64,000 bases of DNA from an uncultured Oscillospiraceae bacterium (GCA_934446355.1 CAKSEC010000006.1:65498-129497), one strand, 5' to 3'. Positions 52,943 through 61,600 are shown, numbered from the stretch's first letter. Numbers and translations are program-made. The notes: generated by a model from the letters alone, not told the origin.

Positions 52943-54496
52943 GTATAAGTTTATCAATATCCATCAGAGAACTAAAACCCTCGTGCCAATAGCCGTTAAC
53001 TAGATCATGTATAAGTTTATCAATATCCATCAGAGAACCAAAACATACTAACAGGGGGGTTGTGTGTACAGAAAGTATAAGTTTATCAATATCCATCAGA
53101 GAACTAAAACCCCGCATGTGAACGTGCCGGTGTGGTACTGGTATAAGTTTATCAATATCCATCAGAGAACTAAAACGTTACGTGTTCCGTGAAATATCCG
53201 TCCACTGTATAAGTTTATCAATATCCATCAGAGAACTAAAACAACCTTTTCAATATTATAATCTGCTATGTAGTATAAGTTTATCAATATCCATCAGAGA
53301 ACTAAAACAAATTGAGTTATACAGTGCAGTATCTTTCTGTATAAGTTTATCAATATCCATCAGAGAACTAAAACTGTTCAGCATGGGTACGCATTATAAT
53401 ATCGTATAAGTTTATCAATATCCATCAGAGAACTAAAACGCCGTTAAGATAGGCAAGACCTACCGCTACGGTATAAGTTTATCAATATCCATCAGAGAAC
53501 TAAAACGGAGATCTGTGAGTCAGCAATGATTTATCTGTATAAGTTTATCAATATCCATCAGAGAACTAAAACTGTCGTGACGCCGTTATCTATCTTGTTT
53601 GCGTATAAGTTTATCAATATCCATCAGAGAACTAAAACCTGTTATAGTATATCACATTGTGCCCATAAGTATAAGTTTATCAATATCCATCAGAGAACTA
53701 AAACAGGTTTTGATAATTACATATTCACTGGAAAGTATAAGTTTATCAATATCCATCAAAGAACTAAAACAGACCAAAAGCAAACCAACAAACAAACTGA
53801 GTATAAGTTTATCAATATCCATCAGAGAACTAAAACCTCCAGCGCAGTAACTGTCGGCGTAGCCCTGTATAAGTTTATCAATATCCATCAGAGAACTAAA
53901 ACAGATGAAGCGGAGGAACTGGGCGATGATGTGTATAAGTTTATCAATATCCATCAGAGAACTAAAACTGCAGCGTCAACTAAGCCATTAGGCTTGCTGT
54001 ATAAGTTTATCAATATCCATCAGAGAACTAAAACCGTGTCTCGTGTCTATATTATATCACTTCGGTATAAGTTTATCAATATCCATCAGAGAACTAAAAC
54101 CTCTTTGTTGATACCGCAGCACACGCACCAGTATAAGTTTATCAATATCCATCAGAGAACTAAAACGTTAGTCTGTGGGAACGTTCTTAGCGTCGTGTAT
54201 AAGTTTATCAATATCCATCAGAGAACTAAAACTAAGGCAGAAATATTAGGTATATCAATATTGTATAAGTTTATCAATATCCATCAGAGAACTAAAACGC
54301 GGAAGCACTTGCCTTGCAGTCATTACCAGTATAAGTTTATCAATATCCATCAGAGAACTAAAACTAAGAGCAAACGGGTTGACATATGCCCAACGTATAA
54401 GTTTATCAATATCCATCAGAGAACTAAAACGGATTCGCAAGCATTGCCGCATTCAGCTTCGTATAAGTTTATCAATATCCATCAGAGAACTAAAAC
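52943..54496 (-). CRISPR. Type II CRISPR array, 24 repeats and 23 spacers
   Basis: 36-bp repeats recur every 66 bp with spacers of 29-31 (almost always 30) bp. Read on the minus strand each repeat starts GTTTTAGTTCTCTGATGG and ends AAACTTATAC, the usual type II form. Two repeats vary by one base: the second from the low end (53009) and the thirteenth (53735). The crRNA sense is the minus strand, shown by the tracrRNA complement and by a consensus promoter at the cas2 end. The newest spacers should therefore be near 54460 and the oldest near 52979. Long open frames across it are artefacts of the 66-bp period. Confidence 0.98.
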
Positions 54497-54541
54497 CACA
54501 AGATATAGTAGTTTTAAGCGTGGTTTCAGTTCGTTATACAT

Positions 54542-54571
54542 ATTATAACTCAATGATGTCTTTGTTGTCAA
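54542..54571 (-). promoter_or_regulatory. CRISPR array promoter inside the 3' end of cas2
   Basis: On the minus strand a perfect TTGACA (54566-54571) and TATAAT (54542-54547) are 18 bp apart. The -10 contains the cas2 stop codon. Transcription should start about 40 bp before the first repeat. Confidence 0.85.
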
Positions 54572-54866
54572 GTAGGTTTTCACTTTCCATTCGTTCTCCT
54601 GCAAGTATTTCTATCGATCCATATTGCTTCTCGGTCACGATCATTGCACGTACAGCACCCTTAGAAGGGACATTCTTTTTTATTATTGCATAATGCTTCT
54701 TGGCATCATCATAATTCCTGGCCGTTTTAGCATACACCGAGTACTGAATCATTATAAATCCATCTTTGATAAGGAATTTTCTGAAATCGGTATAAGCTTT
54801 TCTGTCTTTCTTACTGGTAACCGGCAGATCAAAAAATACAATAATTCTCATAAATCTGTTATTCAT
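54543..54866 (-). CDS. cas2: CRISPR-associated endonuclease Cas2
   Basis: A 107-residue ferredoxin-fold protein with RIIVFFDLPVTSKKDRKAY near the N-terminus (catalytic-site Asp in FDLP) and the family motifs FRKFLIKDGFIMIQYSVYAK and VTEKQYGSIEI. With Cas1 it forms the spacer-integration complex, where Cas2 is mainly structural. The start was put at the ATG that overlaps the cas1 stop (ATGAATAA) with GAGGA 8 nt upstream; a second ATG five codons later is possible. Its last codons contain the array promoter. Confidence 0.95.
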   Translation of the reverse strand: MNNRFMRIIVFFDLPVTSKKDRKAYTDFRKFLIKDGFIMIQYSVYAKTARNYDDAKKHYAIIKKNVPSKGAVRAMIVTEKQYGSIEILAGERMESENLLDNKDIIEL

Positions 54867-55779
54867 CAAGATCGTCCTCAAAAAAATCATCAAGTTTGAT
54901 AAGCCGAGGAGTACTCAATTGTTCAGGATCGTCCTTGATTATTGCGCTTGAAAGAGAAGAAACAAATTTGTCTATTATGTACCTTACCCGCATTTTCTTT
55001 CCGCAATAATTCATGGGATAATTGGTTATTCCAATAAGGCCCTTTCGATTATCTTTGGTGAGTGTTCCAAGCAGTTCGTCGCAATGACTATCCACCCACA
55101 GGTCAACCAAGGGCCTGAATGGTTCGAGCAGATCATCAGCTAGGTTGAAATAGTTACTGGACCCAATATGATGTAACCCTAAAAGACCATTAAGTCCATA
55201 CCCGACCAGCGATTTTGCAATTCCGGAACGAATGATAGCATACCCATAATTCAATGCTGCGTTGGTTATATCATCATCGCTTCTTCTAAATCCCGCCCCA
55301 AACAGCGCCGGAAAATATGCTTTGGCTGCAATTGATTCTCTATTCTTCTTGTCACCAATAATTACTTCAGAAGCATAACGTTCCAGCAGTTCATATTTTT
55401 CAGCGGTAACATCAGCATATTTCAGGCACAGACTCTGGTTTTCGATTTTCTGCTTCACAATCTTCTGCCATAGTTCATCCTTCAATCGTGCTGTCATTCC
55501 AAATTGCCCCATCACAACAGGAAGCGGCCTGAAATGACTGTTGAGCGGCACGGCATCTGTGACAGGAATATGCTTCCTGTCACAGAATATCACATGAACG
55601 CCCGCATTGCTTAGTTCTGTCATAACAGCAGTGCTGAACAAAGTTTCCTGATTGTCAACAACCACAGAATACAAATCGCCGACAGGTACTTTTTGTTCTT
55701 TGCTTCCAGACACCACTACAAGCCAGTTATCCTTTACGGTAACTTTTTCTCCGGAACTAACGATAACGGTTCGCCACAT
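54859..55779 (-). CDS. cas1: CRISPR-associated endonuclease Cas1 (type II)
   Basis: A 306-residue integrase for new spacers. It has the metal-binding Glu at about 148 in NRESIAAKAYF, His 203-204 in GLHHIGSSNYFNLADD, and Glu 219 in LLEPFRPLVD, the type II family pattern. The start lies 46 nt inside the end of cas9, so translation is coupled. No csn2 or cas4 accompanies it, as in type II-C loci. Confidence 0.97.
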   Translation of the reverse strand: MWRTVIVSSGEKVTVKDNWLVVVSGSKEQKVPVGDLYSVVVDNQETLFSTAVMTELSNAGVHVIFCDRKHIPVTDAVPLNSHFRPLPVVMGQFGMTARLKDELWQKIVKQKIENQSLCLKYADVTAEKYELLERYASEVIIGDKKNRESIAAKAYFPALFGAGFRRSDDDITNAALNYGYAIIRSGIAKSLVGYGLNGLLGLHHIGSSNYFNLADDLLEPFRPLVDLWVDSHCDELLGTLTKDNRKGLIGITNYPMNYCGKKMRVRYIIDKFVSSLSSAIIKDDPEQLSTPRLIKLDDFFEDDLDE

Positions 55780-58700
55780 TTTATATAACCGCCTTTCTTA
55801 CCAAGTATATCAATACTGCGTTTTTTCACAAGGATCGTTTTACCCTTTACAGTCACTACTGGGAGATCCTTAACCAAGAGGCTTTGATTATCTTTACGGC
55901 AACTGATGAGATTTCTATTAATATTCTTGCATGAGTTATAAAATCCCTGAAAATATAAAACAGCCTTGCCCTTTATATTTTCATACAGTTCAATATAATC
56001 ACGCTTGTAAAGATACTCAATATGTTCCGCATAATCATCAGGGTATTTATAATCAGCCTTCAGATATATCTTGCCATTCATCTTAACGATATCTGCAGGA
56101 TATATACCGGTCAGCTGTGTTTTTCCCGATTTGCTGCGGTATACTTCAAGACAATAGAACTCGTCATATACCAGATCAGTAAAGTTGGGTCTGTTTCCAG
56201 CCTCGTCATGAGATCCGATTTTCTTCACATAGTATTTTGGAGGAGCAGTAAGAACCGTAACCTTTTTGTATGTCATTCCGCTGCTGGTAACAAAATCCGA
56301 CAGACCCTTTTTCTTAAGTGCTTCTTCAACAGATAAAGCAGTGCCGTCAAGAAGTGTGTGAAGTGAATGCAGAAGAGCTTCATCCTTGGAATATATTGCA
56401 TCAATATCGGAAGCTTTTATTTCTCCTATCGCTTTCCTTTTCTTCTGATATTCAATGCCGTCAATGTTTATAAGGGATATAGCTTGTTCCTTGGACAGCG
56501 CCCCCTGAAGCTTGAAAGATTGCTTATGAGAAGTTATGGGCATTTCAATATTTGAAGCAAACTCCGGATCTGATGAATAGTACTCTGCTATTCTCTTTTT
56601 GAAAAGGGTTTTGATGTCCTCATCGCTCAAGTTCTGAGGACTTTTGGATTTTTTGTCGAAATAGTTGAATGAATCAATATCGCAAACCCTAATATCAACT
56701 TCATTATACAGGTCGCTAATGATGGGAGAGATAGCTTGAGTTCTGTTTTCAATAATAGAACTTACATAGCTTCTGTCCATTCCATAATAACGCTGCATAG
56801 TGTCAAGACAGTTCCTGACAATAGTTCGGTATTCTTCGGTCTTGTTACCCTTATTTTTCTTATAGAGTCTGGCAAGCTTCATCTGTACCTGGGCTATCTC
56901 AGCGTATGCAGGAATAAGGTTTGCAAGCACTATCGCATCTACGGCATGGTCAAGATATGTAAATGCTTTCAGATCCTCCTTCTCATAAGTTCCCCAGCTG
57001 GTGGGATTCAGCCATGCACGTCTGAATCTTGATGTAAGAACTGATTTTACTGCATAAACACGTTCTCTGTATAGTTCATCATTTCCCTGTGCGAAAATCA
57101 GGTTATCCCTGAGATAATTCTTAAGATACTTTGAAATATATCTGGTGTCATTAAGATTTCTGCTCTTCCAGCAATCAAGCAGGTCACTGTCCAAAGATTC
57201 TGCCATCAGATATTTATACTTCTTCATGCTGATCTTCTTGTCGAAAAGCATCTTGTTGACAGCTGCGATAAAATTGGTTTTCTTATCTCCGTCCAGATAC
57301 ATTAAAGGCGTTTTTTGCTTTTTCTGCTGATTTTCAGCTGCATACACCAGTGCTTTGTTCTCAAAGGTATCATCTAATATCAGCGAAAACGGTATTATGT
57401 GATCAACTTCAAGCGCATGATCGTTGTTGAGCAGCATTTCCTGTTCAATATCTTTTCCGCAATACAGGCATTTTCCGCCCTGCTGCTTCCAGAGTCTATA
57501 GCGAAGGATCATTGCGTCAGTAATAGCTGCGCCGGGGAATTTTTCCTCCAGATCCTTTTTGGCGTCATCATATCGCTTTTCGTTTTCAGCATTACGCTTT
57601 GTAAGCGCTTTTCTGTCCTCGTAGGTGCGATTAAGTTCAGTCCCCACTTCAATATTAATTGCAGATGGAGAACCATAGCTATCGACTATTGCATTCACAA
57701 GTTTTCTGGTCTCATTAATTGCTCTAAAGACAACAGGATTCTTGAAAAATTCATTATCTTCCTCCGACTTAAATGCCGGAAGTTTATAATGTCTGCCATG
57801 CTTTTCTCTGTCAGCATTTTCTGCTACCACGTTTGCGTTATACTGATATCTGCTTGAAAATTCGCCCTCCTCCATAAATGCGTTGATCACTCCGAGCATA
57901 TATTTATCACATACATTAGCAGTGCCGCTCACACGCAATCCGATCAGCTTTTTTCTCAGACGTTCATCGACTTCGGGCAGAGATATTGCGATCCTTTTCT
58001 CACGTCTGCTTGGCGTAATATTTGAAGAAAGGAAGTTTCCGATCATATTAAGAATACCATCTGCGGACAAGAAGTTTTGTGAATAAACACTCCAGTCAAG
58101 ATCACATTCTTCGACAAGTTTCTTGATTCGAGGAAGGAACTTGAATGATTTGCTCAGGAAATCGGTCTTCAGTTCTCCTTTCTGTATGGATATACCATAT
58201 GGCTTGCAGATTTTCTTCAACTCAGAAAAAGAAAGATTACCATTTTCGATAATTGAATTCACAAGGCTTCTGCTTAATTCAGTCGGAAAACTATCGAGCT
58301 TTTCGCCATTGCAATCGCAATAAATACACTGTGATAAAGAATTTATCGCAGCGTAGATATCAGCGATCGCAGTGCTTCTGTTGCCTTTGCTCTCATCTTT
58401 GAAGAAACGGCATTTCCCTACGGTATCCAGAAACCCCATATACTTTCGATTCTTACATTTTTCATTTCCCGGACCATCTTCAAAATCTCTTTGTGTGAAA
58501 ATAATATCTTTAAGCAGAGAAATAGTATCATTGGTCAACTGAGGATAATACTTCATCTGTTCAGACATGATCAAATCGTATTCAGATATTAAATACTTCC
58601 TGTCAACGAGTTTGATCTCAGACGAGTTCTTGTTCCTGTATTTTCTGAACCTTGAGCCGCCATTTCCAAAAGCAGCATCATGATTGTACATTTCGGCTAC

Positions 58701-59210
58701 AGAACGATAGTGTCCTGTTTTCATGATCTCATTGATTATTTCTGCGCCTTTGTATTCGCTTTCAAGTTCCTTTTTTTCGTCAGCAGACAGATCCAAAGAT
58801 TCTGTATCATTTTCATAGAAGTTGTTGAAGCCTCTATAATTGCAGATGTGAATAAGCGAAGCAGTTAATTCCGCAGGAGAAATCTTTTCGGATAGTGCCC
58901 GCTCTCTCACAGAAATTATATCCTTATTTGATGTTTCATAGAATACGTTCAAATCATGTTCTGTCACAAAGCCTATGTTATACAAATGCGCTTTCAGTCT
59001 GAATTTTCTGTGCTTTCTCCTTGTAACAAGGCGGCGGCCGCTTCTGAATCCACGCCTTTCCTGACTTTTACGGCTCTTGCCCTGATCCAACTCACCGCTG
59101 TCAAATATGCGAACGCCAAAATCCTCTATTCGCTTACAATTTTCGTCATTACGAATGACCGACCAGCCAATCGAACCAATACCTACGTCCAATCCGATAA
59201 TATAATTCAT
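55734..59210 (-). CDS. cas9: CRISPR-associated RNA-guided nuclease Cas9, compact form
   Basis: A 1,158-residue Cas9, in the size range of compact II-C enzymes. Catalytic parts are intact: RuvC-I Asp8 in IGLDVGIGSIGW, the arginine-rich bridge helix (GRRLVTRRKHRKFRLKAHL), RuvC-II Glu521 in INIEVGTEL, HNH with CLYCGKDIE and His604 in EVDHIIPFSL, and RuvC-III His755/Asp758 in YLDHAVDAIVLANL. It cuts DNA guided by crRNA paired with the tracrRNA encoded divergently just upstream. The start is the ATG 7 nt after GGAGG; an in-frame ATG 11 codons upstream lacks a ribosome site and overlaps the tracrRNA promoter. The PAM cannot be read from sequence. Confidence 0.97.
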   Translation of the reverse strand: MNYIIGLDVGIGSIGWSVIRNDENCKRIEDFGVRIFDSGELDQGKSRKSQERRGFRSGRRLVTRRKHRKFRLKAHLYNIGFVTEHDLNVFYETSNKDIISVRERALSEKISPAELTASLIHICNYRGFNNFYENDTESLDLSADEKKELESEYKGAEIINEIMKTGHYRSVAEMYNHDAAFGNGGSRFRKYRNKNSSEIKLVDRKYLISEYDLIMSEQMKYYPQLTNDTISLLKDIIFTQRDFEDGPGNEKCKNRKYMGFLDTVGKCRFFKDESKGNRSTAIADIYAAINSLSQCIYCDCNGEKLDSFPTELSRSLVNSIIENGNLSFSELKKICKPYGISIQKGELKTDFLSKSFKFLPRIKKLVEECDLDWSVYSQNFLSADGILNMIGNFLSSNITPSRREKRIAISLPEVDERLRKKLIGLRVSGTANVCDKYMLGVINAFMEEGEFSSRYQYNANVVAENADREKHGRHYKLPAFKSEEDNEFFKNPVVFRAINETRKLVNAIVDSYGSPSAINIEVGTELNRTYEDRKALTKRNAENEKRYDDAKKDLEEKFPGAAITDAMILRYRLWKQQGGKCLYCGKDIEQEMLLNNDHALEVDHIIPFSLILDDTFENKALVYAAENQQKKQKTPLMYLDGDKKTNFIAAVNKMLFDKKISMKKYKYLMAESLDSDLLDCWKSRNLNDTRYISKYLKNYLRDNLIFAQGNDELYRERVYAVKSVLTSRFRRAWLNPTSWGTYEKEDLKAFTYLDHAVDAIVLANLIPAYAEIAQVQMKLARLYKKNKGNKTEEYRTIVRNCLDTMQRYYGMDRSYVSSIIENRTQAISPIISDLYNEVDIRVCDIDSFNYFDKKSKSPQNLSDEDIKTLFKKRIAEYYSSDPEFASNIEMPITSHKQSFKLQGALSKEQAISLINIDGIEYQKKRKAIGEIKASDIDAIYSKDEALLHSLHTLLDGTALSVEEALKKKGLSDFVTSSGMTYKKVTVLTAPPKYYVKKIGSHDEAGNRPNFTDLVYDEFYCLEVYRSKSGKTQLTGIYPADIVKMNGKIYLKADYKYPDDYAEHIEYLYKRDYIELYENIKGKAVLYFQGFYNSCKNINRNLISCRKDNQSLLVKDLPVVTVKGKTILVKKRSIDILGKKGGYIKCGEPLSLVPEKKLP

Positions 59211-59231
59211 ATAAAAACCTCCATAAATGTA

Positions 59232-59260
59232 TTGACAAAACAAAAAATATCTGCTATAAT
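59232..59260 (+). promoter_or_regulatory. Consensus tracrRNA promoter with adjacent dyad
   Basis: TTGACA and TATAAT are separated by 17 bp, pointing away from cas9. TTATCT-N7-AGATAA (59260-59278) straddles the expected start site and could bind a regulator. Confidence 0.88.
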
Positions 59261-59267
59261 TATCTCA

Positions 59268-59443
59268 AGCTTAGATAAGTGATGTGTAAGTTTATCAATA
59301 TCCATCAGAATAAACCTTTATTGATTTCGCTTTGTGTGAGTTTATCAATATCCATCAACAGTTCTAAGATACGGCTATATGCCATATGGTAGGATATCCA
59401 TTAAAGTCCGTAAGGAGTTGCGTAAGCAGCTCCTTATTTTTTT
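59268..59443 (+). ncRNA. tracrRNA with two anti-repeat copies
   Basis: The anti-repeat at 59334-59370 pairs with the crRNA repeat in a 24-bp lower helix (with G-U pairs), an internal loop, then a 6-bp upper helix formed by UUCUAAGA-type sequence. A GGC-TATAT-GCC hairpin, an ATGG/CCAT hairpin and a terminator (AAGGAGTTGC-GTAA-GCAGCTCCTT plus T7, 59412-59443) follow. An earlier copy of the lower anti-repeat only (59284-59307) lies inside the same predicted transcript. Start and end are inferred from promoter and terminator. Confidence 0.88.
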
Positions 59444-59683
59444 CTCCGATTATATTATAACACTTGGGGAAATAAAATGTCAATAATTAATTGTGTCGTT
59501 TTTGATACACAATATGGTCAATAAAAGTATTCTCCGCAAGATCAATATCCGAGCCTCTGAAATACGAAAGGCATTCACCACTTCTGCACTGCTGTTTTCG
59601 GTATGACTGATTTTTTTTGCTGCAGTCCGACCACGGTTCGAGGGAGCGGCATGTATAAGCGCAGAGATTCTTGCCTTATCTTT

Positions 59684-59714
59684 ATTTCAATTCACGCTCC
59701 CTCAAGGAAGCGAC
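59684..59714. repeat. Solitary type I-C-like CRISPR repeat
   Basis: A 31-nt sequence beginning ATTTCAATTCACGCTCC and ending GGAAGCGAC matches the reverse form of type I-C repeats (GTCGCT...GAGCGTGAATTGAAAT). No second copy lies nearby. GAGGGAGCG (59640-59648) upstream is inverted to its stem and could pair with it. The 630-bp gap 59444-60072 contains otherwise only hairpins and an ATTGTGT/ACACAAT inverted repeat at 59490-59513. Confidence 0.5.
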
Positions 59715-59813
59715 GGTAATATCGCCTGTTATAAAATATTCCGACAAACCTTACAAGCCACGCAGGGATAGACCAACTTGCACTTAGCAGTCACCTTGAC
59801 TATGCTTGTTTGC

Positions 59814-59872
59814 TTCCAATGGAAAGTTATCCGCAGCGCAGCGGAGTAAATCTTTTCATTGGAATTATTTTT
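59814..59872 (+). other. Long hairpin with T-rich tail
   Basis: TTCCAATG pairs with CATTGGAA, with inner AAAG/CTTT and CCGC/GCGG pairings, followed by TTATTTTT. It could be the end of an unannotated small RNA. Confidence 0.4.
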
Positions 59873-59980
59873 CAGAAAGAATATTTTGGGGATTGACTTT
59901 TCTTAGCAGGTTTTGATTAGTATTAGCCATTTAATTATATCACAGCTTTTGTAATATGTCAACGACTATTGTAATTAGAC

Positions 59981-60026
59981 AAAAACGCCTCACCACCGGA
60001 TTTGTTTCCGGTAGTGAGGCGTTTTT
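59981..60026. terminator. Strong terminator of the MerR operon
   Basis: AAAAACGCCTCAC/GTGAGGCGTTTTT enclosing ACCGGA/TCCGGT, symmetric with T-runs on both strands. Confidence 0.88.
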
Positions 60027-60072
60027 GGTTATTCTAAGCTTAAACCTTGTCGCGTTTCATAATAGTTTTGCT

Positions 60073-60480
60073 TCACGCGGCACACTTTGTGTATGTATCA
60101 ACGAGTGTCTGATTCGGAAGCAGTTCGATTCCTAACGCTGCGGCCTCAGCTGCTTTTTCAACAGAATGATGCCTGCCACCAGATAAGTTTCTGATATGTT
60201 GGCTAACATCAAAAGCCCCCTGTGGGGAAGTGTACTTCCTAACAGGAAATGCTTCTCCGATCACTGGTGGAGTTGTCTGCGCTATAGTGCTGGACTCAGG
60301 CATTATTTCCGGTGCTTTACTTATTTTGTTCTCAATAGTTTTCCACAGTTCCTTGATATTTTCTTTATTTTTAAGGCCAATAATAATCAAGATAATAGTT
60401 GTGACACTGATTCCTGCGATGAGCAGCTGCTCCTTATGAGCCTTAACCCAAGCAATAAATCCTTCTTTATTTTTCTCCAT
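60073..60480 (-). CDS. Single-pass membrane protein of unknown function in the MerR operon
   Basis: A 135-residue protein with a short charged N-terminus, one membrane helix at about 16-36 (LLIAGISVTTIILIIIGL), a charged linker and a C-terminal region predicted outside (GEAFPVRKYTSPQGAFDVSQ, RNLSGGRHHSVEKAAEAAAL). No domain recognised. AAAGGAGG precedes the ATG, 13 nt after the MerR gene. The start was chosen by that site. Its operon partner suggests it is induced by the MerR ligand. Confidence 0.72.
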   Translation of the reverse strand: MEKNKEGFIAWVKAHKEQLLIAGISVTTIILIIIGLKNKENIKELWKTIENKISKAPEIMPESSTIAQTTPPVIGEAFPVRKYTSPQGAFDVSQHIRNLSGGRHHSVEKAAEAAALGIELLPNQTLVDTYTKCAA

Positions 60481-60493
60481 TTGTATTCCTCCT

Positions 60494-61333
60494 TTACAAA
60501 TCGTCGATATCATACCCACCGTAATATGCCAAAGCCTGTGCAATGAATAAACATCCTGCTTTTCCGTAATTCCTTTCGTGCTGAATTGCTATGTCTCCAC
60601 CAAGAAAGAATGGAGCTGTGTTCTTGGCAATAAACTGCGGTGTGATTTTTCCGTCAAGTTCCGGATCCGTGTTATGGCTCACAAGATACTCGTGCAGCAG
60701 TTTAACTACTCTCTGCACAGTATCGCTGTCATATCCAAGATCCCGCATATCGGAGATTACCTGATAGTAGCCATGAAGGGCATAAGCGTGCCTCATTCCT
60801 TCGACATCAAGGTTTTCAAACATTTTATGAATGCGCTCTACATCATCAGGACTCCATTCTTGCGGAGCCTTTGAAATAAGCGTGTCTGCCATTTGCATAA
60901 ACGGTGCTGAACGAGGATCGTTATAGAAGTTCCAGTTTTCGTGAGCGTACTCCAGAAAATCGTTGAATTTCATACTGCCGATTTTCGATGTGGTAGGAAC
61001 ACGGCCCAGAAGCTTTATGCTTTTAGCATACTCCAGATTAATCAGGCTCTCATCATGCTTGCGTTCCAACTCCTCTACTTTTTTAGTGATGGCAGTATCA
61101 AAATCAAAATCCGGATCGTTCATTAGAGCGTTGATTTCTTTCGCTGTGAACCCAATACCCATAAGGAGTTTGATACCCCATATCCTTTCAATATCTTCAT
61201 CGCTGTAATCACGATATTTATTCGTTGGATTGCGACTCTCATTGGCTGGAAGAAGATTTTCTTTCTCGTAATATCGCAGCATATCACGAGTGATTCCAAG
61301 GTTCTCAACTACCCATTTCACAGAGTATCCCAT
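60494..61333 (-). CDS. MerR-family regulator with TipA-like ligand domain
   Basis: A 279-residue regulator. Residues 1-70 are a MerR winged helix (YSVKWVVENLGITRDMLRYY, RDYSDEDIERIWGIKLLMGI). A coiled-coil dimerisation helix follows, then a helical C-terminal domain of about 150 residues similar in layout to TipA/SkgA-type multidrug-binding domains (APFMQMADTLISKAP, SPDDVERIHKMFENL). Such regulators twist a promoter with an over-long spacer into use when ligand binds. The start was placed at the ATG after AAAGGTGGTGA. Confidence 0.88.
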   Translation of the reverse strand: MGYSVKWVVENLGITRDMLRYYEKENLLPANESRNPTNKYRDYSDEDIERIWGIKLLMGIGFTAKEINALMNDPDFDFDTAITKKVEELERKHDESLINLEYAKSIKLLGRVPTTSKIGSMKFNDFLEYAHENWNFYNDPRSAPFMQMADTLISKAPQEWSPDDVERIHKMFENLDVEGMRHAYALHGYYQVISDMRDLGYDSDTVQRVVKLLHEYLVSHNTDPELDGKITPQFIAKNTAPFFLGGDIAIQHERNYGKAGCLFIAQALAYYGGYDIDDL

Positions 61334-61355
61334 CCAATCACCACCTTTCACTTAT

Positions 61356-61386
61356 ATAATACACCTTGGGGTCACACCAATGTCAA
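61356..61386 (-). promoter_or_regulatory. MerR-type promoter with 19-bp spacer
   Basis: On the minus strand TTGACA (61381-61386) and TATTAT (61356-61361) are 19 bp apart. A TTGG...CCAA dyad (TTGGTGTGACCCCAA) lies in the spacer. This is the MerR activation layout and implies autoregulation. Confidence 0.8.
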
Positions 61387-61600
61387 TAGCCTTCTTAATA
61401 ATTTTGAAAAATTTTTTAAGGGCATGAAGGATTTTTGATATACGGGAAGACAAATTCCTGAATTACTGAGCACATTCTGCAGCTGTTTTCCGTCAATAGT
61501 TCGGTCGCCGATCTGGACCTCGTCATAGAAAATGCGCTTATGCGGCAGTCCCACCATTGCGGCTTCCTTAGAGCGCAGGTTATCACGTTTCTCCTCCTAG
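61372..61600 (-). pseudogene. Possible gene remnant between the MerR operon and the phage fragment
   Basis: On the minus strand a ribosome-site-like GGAGGAG precedes a GTG whose frame runs only 56 codons (61416-61586). A second frame reads RSKEAAMVGLPHKRIFYDEV and QIGDRTIDGKQLQNVLSNSG, which looks protein-like, but it has no start with a ribosome site and a stop just upstream. I cannot assign a family. It may be a decayed mobile-element gene. Confidence 0.3.

Noticed and set aside
52943..54496. Promoter inside every CRISPR repeat, as in Neisseria II-C arrays
   Set aside because: The minus-strand repeat end TTATAC gives at best a partial -10, and the upstream hexamer at the right distance is a poor -35. 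A perfect promoter exists at the cas2 end instead.
53526..54548. Long open frame of repeating YKFINIHQRTKT units
   Set aside because: It is the 66-bp CRISPR period read as codons (66 is a multiple of 3), not a protein gene. The same applies to repeated frames on the minus strand.
54859..59210. csn2 or cas4 adaptation gene
   Set aside because: cas9, cas1 and cas2 overlap or abut each other, and flanking genes encode unrelated proteins.
59625..59660. tRNA-like GGTTCGA T-loop sequence
   Set aside because: No acceptor, D or anticodon stems can be built around it.
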